This document shows, piece after piece, positions 5,587 to 12,918 of a stretch of 12,918 nucleotides of DNA. The stretch's first letter is position 1. Each line of letters begins with the position of its first letter. The translations under genes were made by a program, and so were the position numbers. This DNA is from an uncultured Collinsella sp. (GTDB lineage: Bacteria > Actinomycetota > Coriobacteriia > Coriobacteriales > Coriobacteriaceae), in assembly GCA_900554325.1 (NCBI GenBank), contig USHA01000061.1, positions 1 through 12,918 on the forward strand, in the 5' to 3' direction. The notes under the pieces are model-generated. The model was not told where the DNA came from, searched no databases, and was given only the letters and a program-made list of their open reading frames with translations.

Positions 5587-5619
5587 CCACCACAAAGGTG
5601 CCTGTCCCCTTTGTGGTGG
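5587..5619. repeat. GTCCC-loop hairpin, CCACCACAAA type, copy 1
   Basis: A stem of CCACCACAAAGG/CCTTTGTGGTGG (5587-5598 with 5608-5619) can also be drawn as a 10-bp stem with a 13-nt GTCCC loop. It is identical to the hairpins at 8511-8543 and 12237-12269. It lies between the putative leader peptide and mgtA. Four T follow it on the minus strand but none on the plus strand, so it should not stop transcription into mgtA efficiently. Confidence 0.75.
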
Positions 5620-5703
5620 CTCGTGAGCTTGACGTGAGCGACATCTAGGTTTTTTGAAGCAAATACGACACGTACGCTAACTCCCTTCAACAAGGAGGAC
5701 CCT

Positions 5704-8472
5704 ATGCTGATGCTCAAAACCGCCACGGTACTCGAAGCTATCTCCAAGCGCCGCCGTACGGCGCGCCCTGCCGCTCATACCGGCCTGTCTAAGAACACCA
5801 TATTCGCCGCCACCCATAGTGCCGAGGACGCCCTCGTACTGCTTGACGCCACGGCAAACGGCCTCACCGCCAAGCAGGCAACCGAGCGTCTGGACGCCTC
5901 CGGCCCCAACACCATCGAGGCACCGACCAAAACGCTCGCCCGCCGTATCGCCGACGCCTTTGTCGACCCCTTCGCCGGCATCCTCGCCGCGCTCGCGCTG
6001 GTCTCGCTCTACATCGACGTGCTCGCCGTGCCCGAGCCGCAGCGCGACCCCTCCACGGTCATCGTCATCGGCATCATGTTGCTGGTATCGGGCGGTATGA
6101 AGTTTATCCAAGAAGCCCGCAGCGGCAATGCGGCCGAGGCCCTCAGGGACCTGGTCTCCAACACTTGCACCGCCCTGCGCGACGGCGAGCGCGTCGAGAT
6201 CCCCTTCGACGAGCTCGTCCCCGGTGATGTGATCCGCCTCTCTGCCGGAGATATGGTGCCGGCCGATGCCCGCGTCATCACCGCGCGCGACCTGTTTGTG
6301 ATCGAGTCCGCACTCACTGGCGAGAGCGAGGCCGTCGAGAAGACCACCGCCATCACCGTCGTCGAGAGTGCCGACGGCTCCGCGCTGCCACTCTCTGCCT
6401 GCAAGAACATCGTCTTTACCGGCACCTCCGTGCAAAACGGCACCGCCATTGCGCTTGTCGTTGCCACCGGTTCGGATACTTACCTGGGTGGCATCGCCAA
6501 GATGCTCAACGGGCGCGGCGAGAAGAGCGCGTTTGACCGCGGCGTCTCGAGCGTCTCCATGTTGCTCGTACGCCTCATGCTCGTTATGGCGCCGGCCGTC
6601 TTTGCCATCAACGCCGCCACCAAGGGCAACGCCATCGACGCGCTGCTGTTCGCCACGAGCGTGGCCGTGGGCATCACGCCGCAGATGCTTCCCGTCATCG
6701 TGACCACGAGCCTGTCGCAGGGCGCCAAGGACCTCGCCCGCCGCCAAGTAATCGTCAAGGAGCTGCCGGCGATCCAAAACCTGGGTGCCATGGATGTCCT
6801 GTGCTGCGACAAGACCGGCACCCTCACCGAAGACCGCATCGTGCTCGAGCGCTACCTCAACACCGATGGCAACGAGGACGCACGTGTGCTGCGCCATGCG
6901 TTTTTGAACAGCTTCTTCCAGACCGGCCTCAAAAACCTTATCGACCTGGCCGTAATCGACCGTGCCGATGTGACGCCCTCGACCGTCGCACCCGATTCCA
7001 TGTTGGGTCAGAGCCTGCGCGACCGCTATACCAAGGTCGACGAGGTGCCCTTCGATTTCTCGCGCCGTCGCCTGAGCGTAGTTGTAGCCGATGTCCAAGG
7101 CAAAACCCAGATGGTCACCAAGGGAGCTGCCGAGGAAATGCTCGAGATCTGCTCCTTTGTCGAAGTCGATGGTGTCGCCCAGCCTCTCACCGAAGATAAG
7201 CTCGCCCAGATTCGCAAGCAGGTCGCCGGGCTCAACGCCGAGGGCCTGCGCGTGATTGCCGTGGCGCAGAAGACCGATCCGCGCTGCGTGGGCGAGTTTG
7301 GCATCGCCGACGAATGCGACATGGTGCTGATGGGCTTTTTGGCCTTCCTCGATCCGCCCAAGACGAGTGCCGCGGGCGCCGTCGCCACGCTCGAGGCCAA
7401 GGGCGTGGCGGTCAAGGTCCTGACCGGCGACAACGACCGCGTCGCCGCCACCGTCTGCGAGCAGATCGGCATCGACGCGAGCAACGTCTTGCTCGGCTCC
7501 GAGATCGATGCGCTCGATGACGCCGAACTTGCCGAGCGTGCCGAGAAGACCCATCTCTTCGCCAAGCTCTCGCCGCTGCAGAAGGCGCGCCTGGTGCGCG
7601 TCATGCGCGAGCTGCTCGGCCACACCGTGGGCTTTATGGGCGACGGCATCAACGACGCCGCCGCCATGCGTGCGAGCGACTGCGGTATCTCGGTCGATTC
7701 GGCCGTCGACATTGCCAAGGAATCCGCCGATATCATCTTGCTCCAGAAGGACCTGGGCGTGCTCGAGCGCGGCATCATCGAAGGCCGCCGCACCTACGGC
7801 AACCTGCTCAAGTACCTCAAGACCACAGTGAGCTCCAACTTTGGCAATGTGTTGTCCGTGACCGTCGCGAGCCTGTTCTTGCCGTTTTTGCCCATGAGCG
7901 CCCTGCAGCTGGTGCTGCTGTCGCTGGTCTACGAGATCGTATGCATCGCGCTGCCGTGGGACACCGTCGACGATGCCTGGACTGCCCGTCCGCGCGCCTG
8001 GGACGCCGCATCCATCAAGGGCTTTATGCTCGAGCTGGGCCCCGTGAGCTCGCTGTTTGACATCGTGACCTTCGCCGCGCTCTTCTTTGTGGTGTGCCCC
8101 GCCGCCGTGGGCGCAAGCTGGTCCGAGCTTGCCGCCGCGGGCAACGTCACGGGCATGGCAGCCTTTGCGGCGCTCTTCCAGAGCGGCTGGTTTGTCGAGT
8201 CCATGTGGTCGCAGACGCTTGTGATCCACATGCTGCGCTCCCCGCGCCTGCCGAGCCCGCGTGACCACGCCGCGCCGGCACTGTGCGCTCTCACCGTGCT
8301 GGGCCTGGCGCTCGTCACCTGGCTGCCAGCAAGCCCCATCGCCGATGCGCTCGGCCTCATGACGCTACCCGCGAGCTTTTTCGCGCTGCTCATCGGCATC
8401 GTCACCGCCTACATCGCGCTCACCCAGCTGGCAAAGCGCCGCTACATCGCCCGCCACGGCGAGCTGCTGTAG
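5704..8472 (+). CDS. mgtA: Magnesium-transporting P-type ATPase, MgtA/MgtB type
   Basis: This 922-residue integral membrane P3B-type ATPase is expected to import Mg2+ using ATP. All cytoplasmic signatures are intact: actuator TGES (205-208), phosphorylation site DKTGT with Asp369, KGAAE in the nucleotide-binding domain and the hinge GDGIND (646-651). Segments such as KNLIDLAV, LAFLDPPK, SNFGNVLSV and FQSGWFVESMWSQTLVIHM follow the enterobacterial MgtA sequence closely as I remember it. Membrane helices are at about 88-108, 117-135, in the TM3-TM4 region near 300-335, and six in the C-terminal part. Three presumed ion-site positions differ from enterobacterial MgtA: Gln327 in TPQMLP for Glu, and Ser740 and Glu744 in SLVYE for Asn and Asp. 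The ATG at 5704 follows AAGGAGGA. Expression may be controlled through the upstream leader frame. The gene ends at a bidirectional terminator. Confidence 0.93.
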   Translation: MLMLKTATVLEAISKRRRTARPAAHTGLSKNTIFAATHSAEDALVLLDATANGLTAKQATERLDASGPNTIEAPTKTLARRIADAFVDPFAGILAALALVSLYIDVLAVPEPQRDPSTVIVIGIMLLVSGGMKFIQEARSGNAAEALRDLVSNTCTALRDGERVEIPFDELVPGDVIRLSAGDMVPADARVITARDLFVIESALTGESEAVEKTTAITVVESADGSALPLSACKNIVFTGTSVQNGTAIALVVATGSDTYLGGIAKMLNGRGEKSAFDRGVSSVSMLLVRLMLVMAPAVFAINAATKGNAIDALLFATSVAVGITPQMLPVIVTTSLSQGAKDLARRQVIVKELPAIQNLGAMDVLCCDKTGTLTEDRIVLERYLNTDGNEDARVLRHAFLNSFFQTGLKNLIDLAVIDRADVTPSTVAPDSMLGQSLRDRYTKVDEVPFDFSRRRLSVVVADVQGKTQMVTKGAAEEMLEICSFVEVDGVAQPLTEDKLAQIRKQVAGLNAEGLRVIAVAQKTDPRCVGEFGIADECDMVLMGFLAFLDPPKTSAAGAVATLEAKGVAVKVLTGDNDRVAATVCEQIGIDASNVLLGSEIDALDDAELAERAEKTHLFAKLSPLQKARLVRVMRELLGHTVGFMGDGINDAAAMRASDCGISVDSAVDIAKESADIILLQKDLGVLERGIIEGRRTYGNLLKYLKTTVSSNFGNVLSVTVASLFLPFLPMSALQLVLLSLVYEIVCIALPWDTVDDAWTARPRAWDAASIKGFMLELGPVSSLFDIVTFAALFFVVCPAAVGASWSELAAAGNVTGMAAFAALFQSGWFVESMWSQTLVIHMLRSPRLPSPRDHAAPALCALTVLGLALVTWLPASPIADALGLMTLPASFFALLIGIVTAYIALTQLAKRRYIARHGELL

Positions 8473-8506
8473 CACGGTGAACCGCCTCAGTAGACAGCCC
8501 AAGGGC

Positions 8507-8547
8507 AAAACCACCACAAAGGTGCCTGTCCCCTTTGTGGTGGTTTT
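8507..8547. terminator. Bidirectional terminator (CCACCACAAA hairpin, copy 2)
   Basis: A perfect 16-bp stem (8507-8522 with 8532-8547) has four A on the left and four T on the right, giving a U-tract on both strands. It lies between the convergent ends of mgtA and the lipoprotein operon. The core is identical to the hairpins at 5587 and 12237. Confidence 0.85.
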
Positions 8548-8553
8548 GGTGCG

Positions 8554-9240
8554 CTATGAGGCGTTAGTCAGGCGGCTCCAGAGCTCGTCGATATCGATTT
8601 GGTCGCCGCCGCTCAGATAACCGGTGTGAATAAAAGACTCACTATAGATATAGATGTCATGCGCGCTGTCGCCATCATCTTCGGTGTCGTAGGCCGAAAT
8701 CACGTAACGGCTGCCGTCGAGCGCCTTGACCAGCCAATACACGGAATCGTCGATTGTGCACTTCTCCTGCACTATCGCCGCATCGCCGATTGCGCCGGTG
8801 AGCGCACGATCGCCCGTCGTATAGCCGCCCACCGAGAGCAAAATCGCCACGCTATCGTCTCCGCCGCCCGGCTCAAGTTCCTCGTACTCGGACTCCGAAA
8901 GCGGTATCGCGCTGTTCGCAAGTTCGTCCACGTCATCCGAAATCTTAGAAAAGGTAAAGGCGAAAAGCCCCGCGTCATCGGCGGCACCGTAGCCCACGCT
9001 CTCGCCTTGCCACTCATAGTTTTGATGCTTGAGCAGGCGCACCAGGTCGGCGCCGTCCAAGTTGATCGCAGCATAGACCGTCACGTTGGCGTTGTCGTCT
9101 ACACAGGCGGCGTCCGCCGTGGTCGCCTTCTTGGCACCGCCCGCGCCGCCCAATCCGCCCGAGCAGCCAGCCAGCGCACAAGCCAGCACGCCCGCGCCTG
9201 CCACAAAGGCCGCACGGCTCATCACCACTTCATTCATCAT
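8554..9240 (-). CDS. Putative lipoprotein, last gene of the minus-strand envelope operon
   Basis: The protein has 228 residues. Its N-terminus SRAAFVAGAG leads into a hydrophobic stretch and lipobox LAGC (23-26); a Gly/Ala-rich linker follows, so it should be a membrane-anchored extracellular lipoprotein. The mature part is acidic and contains YAAINLDGADLVRLL followed by a Y-x-W segment, LLSVGGYTTGD, and a C-terminal DELW. It shares this order of elements with the protein encoded just upstream (9276-10031), so the two look like tandem paralogues. Both signal regions read SRxAFVAxAG, reminiscent of a Tat signal with only one arginine. Start: ATG at 9240, with an adjacent in-frame ATG at 9237; GAGGGA lies ahead of both. 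The function is unknown, and I do not recognise a named domain. Confidence 0.82.
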   Translation of the reverse strand: MMNEVVMSRAAFVAGAGVLACALAGCSGGLGGAGGAKKATTADAACVDDNANVTVYAAINLDGADLVRLLKHQNYEWQGESVGYGAADDAGLFAFTFSKISDDVDELANSAIPLSESEYEELEPGGGDDSVAILLSVGGYTTGDRALTGAIGDAAIVQEKCTIDDSVYWLVKALDGSRYVISAYDTEDDGDSAHDIYIYSESFIHTGYLSGGDQIDIDELWSRLTNAS

Positions 9241-9275
9241 GTTCGTCCCTCGCTATGGTATTGGCCACGTCGCAC

Positions 9276-10031
9276 CTAGCCGAGCGCGCGTCCAGTCTTT
9301 TCCTGCCAAAATTCGTCTATCGTCGGAGCACCGCCGCCCTGGGTAAACGTACCGGTCTTGATAGCCTCCTCGGTAATGAGATCCAAGCGGTAGTCACCGT
9401 TTTCCATCGGGCTCGCCATGGCGACGTGCCGCGCCATGTTGGAACCGTATACGCACGCGATCCATGAGCCCGAAGTAATCTGCGCCCGGTCCTCGACCGG
9501 CACGGAAAAGCCCGCGATAACATCCTCGCAGCTCGAATAGCCCGAAAGTTGCAGCGTGAACATCACGGTGCTTCCGGTGCCGCCCTTGTCGAGCTTTCCG
9601 ATTTCGTCCTCGCCGAGCCATTCGGTCGCGCCGTCCTTGCTGATATTGCAGACGCTGAGCACGTGTCCCGCCTCGTCCTCGTACATCTCGAGCGCGTCTT
9701 GCCAGGTATAGCCCTGCTGCGTGACAAACTCCTGCAACTGCCAGCCCTTAAGCTCGAGGAGTGCCGCGATGCTGATGTTGCGGTGCGCATCCCAGCAATC
9801 ATCCGACCACGTATCGAACGCATCCGCCGAGCCGCTGTCCGCGCCCGAATCGCTGTCCGCGTCGCCGGAATCGCCCGACGTCGCACCCGCGTCCATCTTG
9901 TCCTTTACCGGGCGGTCGTCGTTAAAACCCGTCGCATCCTGCGTCCGCTGTCCGCCGCACCCCACAAGCGTCAGCAGCGCCGTTCCCGCCGCCGCGACAA
10001 ATGCCGTGCGCGAAAGTACCGTCTCCCTCAT
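9276..10031 (-). CDS. Putative lipoprotein, paralogue of the downstream lipoprotein
   Basis: The protein has 251 residues. Its signal region is SRTAFVAAAG, with lipobox LVGC (22-25), then a long low-complexity linker rich in Asp, Ser, Gly and Ala (roughly 35-75) that would space the domain away from the membrane. The globular part contains SIAALLELKGWQLQEFV, a GYTWQD segment, FTLQLSGYSSCEDV and a C-terminal DEFW, in the same order as the neighbouring gene at 8554-9240. The upstream in-frame starts to 10172 were rejected because AAAGGAAC precedes the ATG at 10031 and the signal peptide starts there. The 35-base gap to the next gene suggests co-transcription. Function unknown; extracellular ligand binding or wall association are possibilities. 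Confidence 0.82.
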   Translation of the reverse strand: MRETVLSRTAFVAAAGTALLTLVGCGGQRTQDATGFNDDRPVKDKMDAGATSGDSGDADSDSGADSGSADAFDTWSDDCWDAHRNISIAALLELKGWQLQEFVTQQGYTWQDALEMYEDEAGHVLSVCNISKDGATEWLGEDEIGKLDKGGTGSTVMFTLQLSGYSSCEDVIAGFSVPVEDRAQITSGSWIACVYGSNMARHVAMASPMENGDYRLDLITEEAIKTGTFTQGGGAPTIDEFWQEKTGRALG

Positions 10032-10107
10032 CGTTGTTCCTTTCCCGTTCTTTATCACAATGCCGAGAAACACGCCCGGCATCGATTCACACACAAGCCG
10101 TCTCACG

Positions 10108-11658
10108 CTATTGGCGAGGCAGCTCCGTCCAGCCAAAACCAGGCTCAAAGCCATCGCGCGTGCCGATGACATCGCCCGAACCGTTGACCCAGGCCTGGTC
10201 GGCCATCACCGAGACCTCGACATCGGTGCCGTCGGGCCTGGTGTAATGGTTAACCCCGCGAATGGCATCGGAATACGAGGCCGCACCCGTGCCTACGCCC
10301 GCGCTAGAGAAACTGGCTGCGCTGGCAGCCATGTTCGCGGCGTGCTGACGATCGCTGCGATCGAACCATGCCTGCTGGTAGCTGTCGAACGCCGCCTGCT
10401 GCGAGGCATGCATCTGCTGCCAGGCTGCAAACTGCTGTTGCTGCTGGGCAATGTTCATCTGCGTGCGTTGGCGCTGTTCGAGCACCATCTGTTGCTTTTG
10501 AGCGGACGCCTCACGTGCAATAGCCGGGTTAAGCCGCAAGGTCGACGCCATTGAGGCAAGCGCTGTAGAGGCCGCCTCGTCCAGGCGACCTTCTGGCGCA
10601 ACCAGACAGAAGCTGTCCCTGATACGCCACTGCAGCAGGTCGGCCGCGCCCAGCTCGAACGACGCTCCGTCCGGGCAACCGCCTCGACCCGTGGGCTGTC
10701 CTTGCGCGACGCCCTGTCCCGCCGCTGCCGCCGCCTGGCGCTCGCGCAGGCGTTTGCCCAAAACGCCGCCGATCAGTCCGCTCGAAAGGCCTGCGCCCAG
10801 CAGCGCCTCGGCCCCAGCGGCAATGCCTTTACCCTTAGAGCCTGCGACGCCGCCGATCGAGGCCACATAGCCCTCGACTTTGGCCGCCACCGCGAGCTCG
10901 GTGGGCACTGGAGCGCCCGTGAGCCGATATCGACGCATGCGGCACTCATAGATCACATTGCTCGGCTCCATCGAAAAGCCCTGAATCGCAAAGTCGTTTA
11001 CCGCCTCGCGCTTTACGCGGGCACGCTCGCGCTCGATATCGAGCGCCGCGTTCGATGGGTACGGCTGCCCGGCCACAACCTCCGCCCGTGCGCCCAGCTG
11101 TGCCGCGCAGGCCTGAGCCAGCTCGTCGCAAGCTGCCTCCACGTGCATAAACGCCTTGCGCTCGGTTTGCGTGGGGATACGCTTGGCAACGGCGCCCGCA
11201 TCCACGTAGCAGAGCTCGGAGCGGTACATAATCCGCTCACCCATCGGACCCGCTGCCGTCACGCCAACCGAAATCGGGCAGTCGAAACTGCCGCTGCGCT
11301 CAAGATGCGCCTCTTCGATTTGCCAACCCCGCGGCAGCGCTACCTGCGCGAGCGCCTGCCCGCCAGAGGCATCGCATGCGGCATGAAGCTCAAGGTCAAC
11401 AGCGCGAGGAGCGTCCGCCGAGGTTGTGTCGCCAGACGGTGACGCGGCCTCGGCACTCTGCGTCGGCACAGCCACGCTCGGCTCGCGGCCTTCGCTCGCG
11501 CCATCATCGGCAGTAGCGTCATTCACAGACCCCGTGGCATCCGAGCCGCATGCAACGCCCTCAAGTCGGACGCCGCACCCCGGGCAAAATCGCACCGGCA
11601 CGCCGGCGACCCGAGGCAGCTGCGCCCCACACGCCGGGCAGAATCTCAAGTCACTCAT
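10108..11658 (-). CDS. Zinc-ribbon protein of unknown function with coiled, Gln-rich C-terminal region
   Basis: The protein has 516 residues. The N-terminus is a zinc ribbon with CPACG and CPGCG (Cys7, Cys10, Cys25, Cys28). A Ser/Thr/Ala-rich linker follows to about residue 85, then a mixed alpha/beta region. A Gly/Ala-rich stretch near the middle (VASIGGVAGSKGKGIAAGAEALLGAG region) looks like a glycine-zipper or membrane-associated helix. A Gln-rich helix (MNIAQQQQQFAAWQQ) is followed by a C-terminal module with YTRPDGTDVEVSV and a final GWTEL. The ATG at 11658 was chosen because AGGGA lies 8 bases upstream; 11667 is an alternative. It sits 20 bases behind the upstream gene, so it is probably in the same operon. 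Proteins with a zinc ribbon ahead of membrane or envelope domains are common in Gram-positives, but this role is not established. Confidence 0.8.
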   Translation of the reverse strand: MSDLRFCPACGAQLPRVAGVPVRFCPGCGVRLEGVACGSDATGSVNDATADDGASEGREPSVAVPTQSAEAASPSGDTTSADAPRAVDLELHAACDASGGQALAQVALPRGWQIEEAHLERSGSFDCPISVGVTAAGPMGERIMYRSELCYVDAGAVAKRIPTQTERKAFMHVEAACDELAQACAAQLGARAEVVAGQPYPSNAALDIERERARVKREAVNDFAIQGFSMEPSNVIYECRMRRYRLTGAPVPTELAVAAKVEGYVASIGGVAGSKGKGIAAGAEALLGAGLSSGLIGGVLGKRLRERQAAAAAGQGVAQGQPTGRGGCPDGASFELGAADLLQWRIRDSFCLVAPEGRLDEAASTALASMASTLRLNPAIAREASAQKQQMVLEQRQRTQMNIAQQQQQFAAWQQMHASQQAAFDSYQQAWFDRSDRQHAANMAASAASFSSAGVGTGAASYSDAIRGVNHYTRPDGTDVEVSVMADQAWVNGSGDVIGTRDGFEPGFGWTELPRQ

Positions 11659-11678
11659 CCCGTACATCCCTAATTTCG

Positions 11679-12128
11679 TTAGCTGTTTTTGATCGCGGCA
11701 AGCTGCCGCCATAACTCATCGGCACCGTTAAGTCGGTACGCCGTCTTATCGAGCACGATATTCTTGCCTTCGAGCTCTACCGATTGCTCCGAACCGTCTG
11801 CATAGACAAAGACGAGCGTTCGGCCGGCATCGCTCATCCGCTCATCCACCGCATCCCCCACGGTGCAGCCATCGAGCGCGGCAAAAGCCGATGCGACCAG
11901 TTCGGAATCGTCGGTCTCATAGACCGTCCGCGCCTCCCCGTCCTCGACAAGCTTGACCGCCACCGGAACGGCAGCGCAATCGTTGAGCGACACTTGCGCG
12001 GCAGTCTTTCCTTGAGCGCCATGGTCGCCGGCAACGTAAACTCGCATAAGTGTCACCGCCGCGGCAAAGACCACCACGGCGATAAGCGCGCCCGCAGTTT
12101 TATTAGACGCGCAACCCCGAGACGCCAT
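11679..12128 (-). CDS. Small membrane-anchored protein of unknown function, first gene of the operon
   Basis: The protein has 149 residues. A single hydrophobic helix (about residues 12-30, AGALIAVVVFAAAVTLM) follows a short basic start, so it is probably a type II membrane protein with most of the chain outside. The exposed part has an N-terminal cysteine (CAAVPVAVKLVEDGEA), a second one in DGCTVGD that could pair with it, beta-rich strands in VFVYADGSEQSVEL, and the C-terminus ADELWRQLAAIKN. That DELW end is also found in the two lipoproteins of the same operon. Start: ATG at 12128, preceded by GGAGGGGG. It is first in a run of four co-directional genes. No domain is recognised. Confidence 0.75.
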   Translation of the reverse strand: MASRGCASNKTAGALIAVVVFAAAVTLMRVYVAGDHGAQGKTAAQVSLNDCAAVPVAVKLVEDGEARTVYETDDSELVASAFAALDGCTVGDAVDERMSDAGRTLVFVYADGSEQSVELEGKNIVLDKTAYRLNGADELWRQLAAIKNS

Positions 12129-12161
12129 AGGTGCACCCCCTCCGTTCTGCTCCGCTCAGCA

Positions 12162-12220
12162 TCACATTCATATGCCTTTGAGCACCAAAACGGCAGGTGA
12201 CAAATGTCTCATATTCATAT
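12162..12220 (-). promoter_or_regulatory. Twin ATATGAATRTGA boxes upstream of the envelope operon
   Basis: Read on the minus strand, ATATGAATATGA (12209-12220) and ATATGAATGTGA (12162-12173) are 11/12 identical and 47 bases apart, in an AT-rich stretch where the operon promoter must lie. They may be activator or repressor sites. I could not settle on a -10/-35 pair. Confidence 0.3.
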
Positions 12221-12230
12221 TTTTGCAGGT

Positions 12231-12270
12231 AAAAAACCACCACAAAGGTGCCTGTCCCCTTTGTGGTGGT
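12231..12270 (-). terminator. Terminator of the LuxR-type gene (CCACCACAAA hairpin, copy 3)
   Basis: On the minus strand a hairpin with a 12-bp core (12237-12248 with 12258-12269) starts a few bases past the LuxR-type stop codon and runs directly into six T (12231-12236), a textbook intrinsic terminator. The core is identical to those at 5587 and 8511. Confidence 0.85.
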
Positions 12271-12273
12271 TAG

Positions 12274-12837
12274 CTAGTCTTGGGGTGTCCAGGACCAGAA
12301 GAAGTTGATGAGGGCTACGCGCGAGGAGGCACCGGTCTTTTTGTTGATCGAAGCGATGTGGCGATAGAGCGTGGAGCGCGAAAGGAAGAGTGCCGCCGCC
12401 ACGTCCTGCACGCTGCCGTCCGAAACGACCAGCGCCTCCAGAACATCGCGCTCGCGCTTGGTAAGCCCAAAGGCGGCAACGAAGCCATCGAGCCGATCGT
12501 CAAACGAAAGCTCCGGCGCCTCCAGGGGCACCGTGTCGGCCTGGCCGGGCTCACAGCTCACGCCAAGATCGTCGGTGGCAAGCGCCAGCCCGCCGTGCGT
12601 CGCCTCGCCCTCACCGTCTTGTCCAAACTGTCCCAACAGCGAAATCGCGATGCCGACAAACAGCACGAGCACGACGCTCACTGCCGCCAGCACGTTTTGA
12701 CTCGAGACAATCGCCACCGCCGGAGCCGTCACGAGTATCGAGCAAACGTTGTTGATAACACGGCCCATGCACGGCCATAGATACGCCCAGCGGGCATACA
12801 TCGAAATCGCGGCGAACTTCGCGGTGAAGAACACCAC
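12274..12837 (-). CDS. LuxR-type HTH regulator, C-terminal part of a membrane protein, probably broken
   Basis: The readable frame is 187 residues from a GTG at 12837. The last 60 residues are a complete LuxR/GerE DNA-binding domain (LTKRERDVLEAL, then VQDVAAALFLSRSTLYRHIASINKK). The first 75 residues contain two hydrophobic helices, including NVLAAVSVVLVLFVGIAISLL, joined by an acidic linker. This is the tail of a larger class seen in Coriobacteriia, where about a dozen membrane helices precede a cytoplasmic LuxR domain. The GTG has no ribosome site, and hydrophobic coding continues upstream of it in frame (QSLIFYLGTGFF) to a TAA at 12874-12876. The gene is therefore most likely interrupted by a nonsense or frameshift change rather than naturally short. 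The signal sensed is unknown. It ends a few bases before a strong terminator. Confidence 0.75.
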   Translation of the reverse strand: MVFFTAKFAAISMYARWAYLWPCMGRVINNVCSILVTAPAVAIVSSQNVLAAVSVVLVLFVGIAISLLGQFGQDGEGEATHGGLALATDDLGVSCEPGQADTVPLEAPELSFDDRLDGFVAAFGLTKRERDVLEALVVSDGSVQDVAAALFLSRSTLYRHIASINKKTGASSRVALINFFWSWTPQD

Positions 12838-12918
12838 GAAAAAGCCCGTGCCAAGGTAAAAGATAAGGCTCTGTTAGACCAGGATTGACATACATGTGTC
12901 CCCACGGTGCCATATCGT
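12838..12918 (-). pseudogene. 5' continuation of the LuxR-type gene with an in-frame stop
   Basis: In the frame of the HTH gene, this stretch reads hydrophobic residues back to TAA (12874-12876) and then 14 more open codons to the window edge. A second frame encodes PWGHMYVNPGL over the same edge, and joining it to QSLIFYLG needs a single-base shift near 12874. Either a stop mutation or a frameshift fits. The window edge prevents a decision. Confidence 0.4.

Noticed and set aside
5430..5703. M-box or other Mg2+/Mn2+ riboswitch in the mgtA 5' region
   Set aside because: I could not find the conserved M-box core or the yybP-ykoY loops; only a small GGGTA/TACCC hairpin and the repeat hairpin are present.
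5677..8268. An 863-codon open frame on the minus strand opposite mgtA
   Set aside because: It is the mirror of a GC-rich real gene. Its product is full of His, Gly and Arg with no domain, and mgtA on the other strand has every P-type ATPase motif.

Overview
The window looks like a chromosomal segment of a GC-rich, Gram-positive gut actinobacterium of the class Coriobacteriia, most likely Collinsella or a close relative. This is inferred from the GC-rich codon use, several lipoproteins with Gram-positive-style lipoboxes, a membrane-linked LuxR regulator of the type common in that class, and a free-standing PTS EIIA protein. No RNA marker is present to confirm it.

Layout. (a) 1-1595, minus strand: a palindrome-rich stretch, a lipoprotein with a structured 3' terminator element, then a glucose-type PTS EIIA with its own promoter and terminator. 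(b) 1918-2772, plus strand: an RpiR/MurR-type SIS-domain regulator divergent from EIIA, so a sugar-responsive regulatory role is plausible. (c) 2804-4323: an AT-richer Fic protein gene (class II, self-inhibited, with a C-terminal winged helix), preceded by a palindromic operator-like region and bracketed by two nearly identical long hairpin repeats. It looks like a transferred cassette. (d) 4331-4584: a noncoding cluster of nested repeats. (e) 4585-5265, minus: pyrE, orotate phosphoribosyltransferase. (f) 5392-8472, plus: a promoter with an overlapping palindrome, a possible 23-residue leader peptide with an ideal Shine-Dalgarno site, and a MgtA-type P-type ATPase whose predicted ion-site residues differ from those of the enterobacterial protein. 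(g) 8554-12128, minus: four co-directional genes, comprising a small membrane-anchored protein, a large zinc-ribbon protein and two related lipoproteins, probably one operon for envelope or surface functions. (h) 12274-12918, minus: the 3' part of a membrane LuxR-type regulator that appears broken near the window edge.

The most unusual content is noncoding. One two-hairpin element directly follows the TAG stop codons of two unrelated genes (the first lipoprotein and pyrE), with matching base changes on both sides of its stems. A second class of hairpins has three different stem sequences but always a 13-nt loop carrying GTCCC at the same position; five copies occur in 13 kb and some also act as terminators. 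A third is the 67-bp hairpin pair around fic.

All identifications come from reading the sequence and from remembered family motifs; no database search was made.
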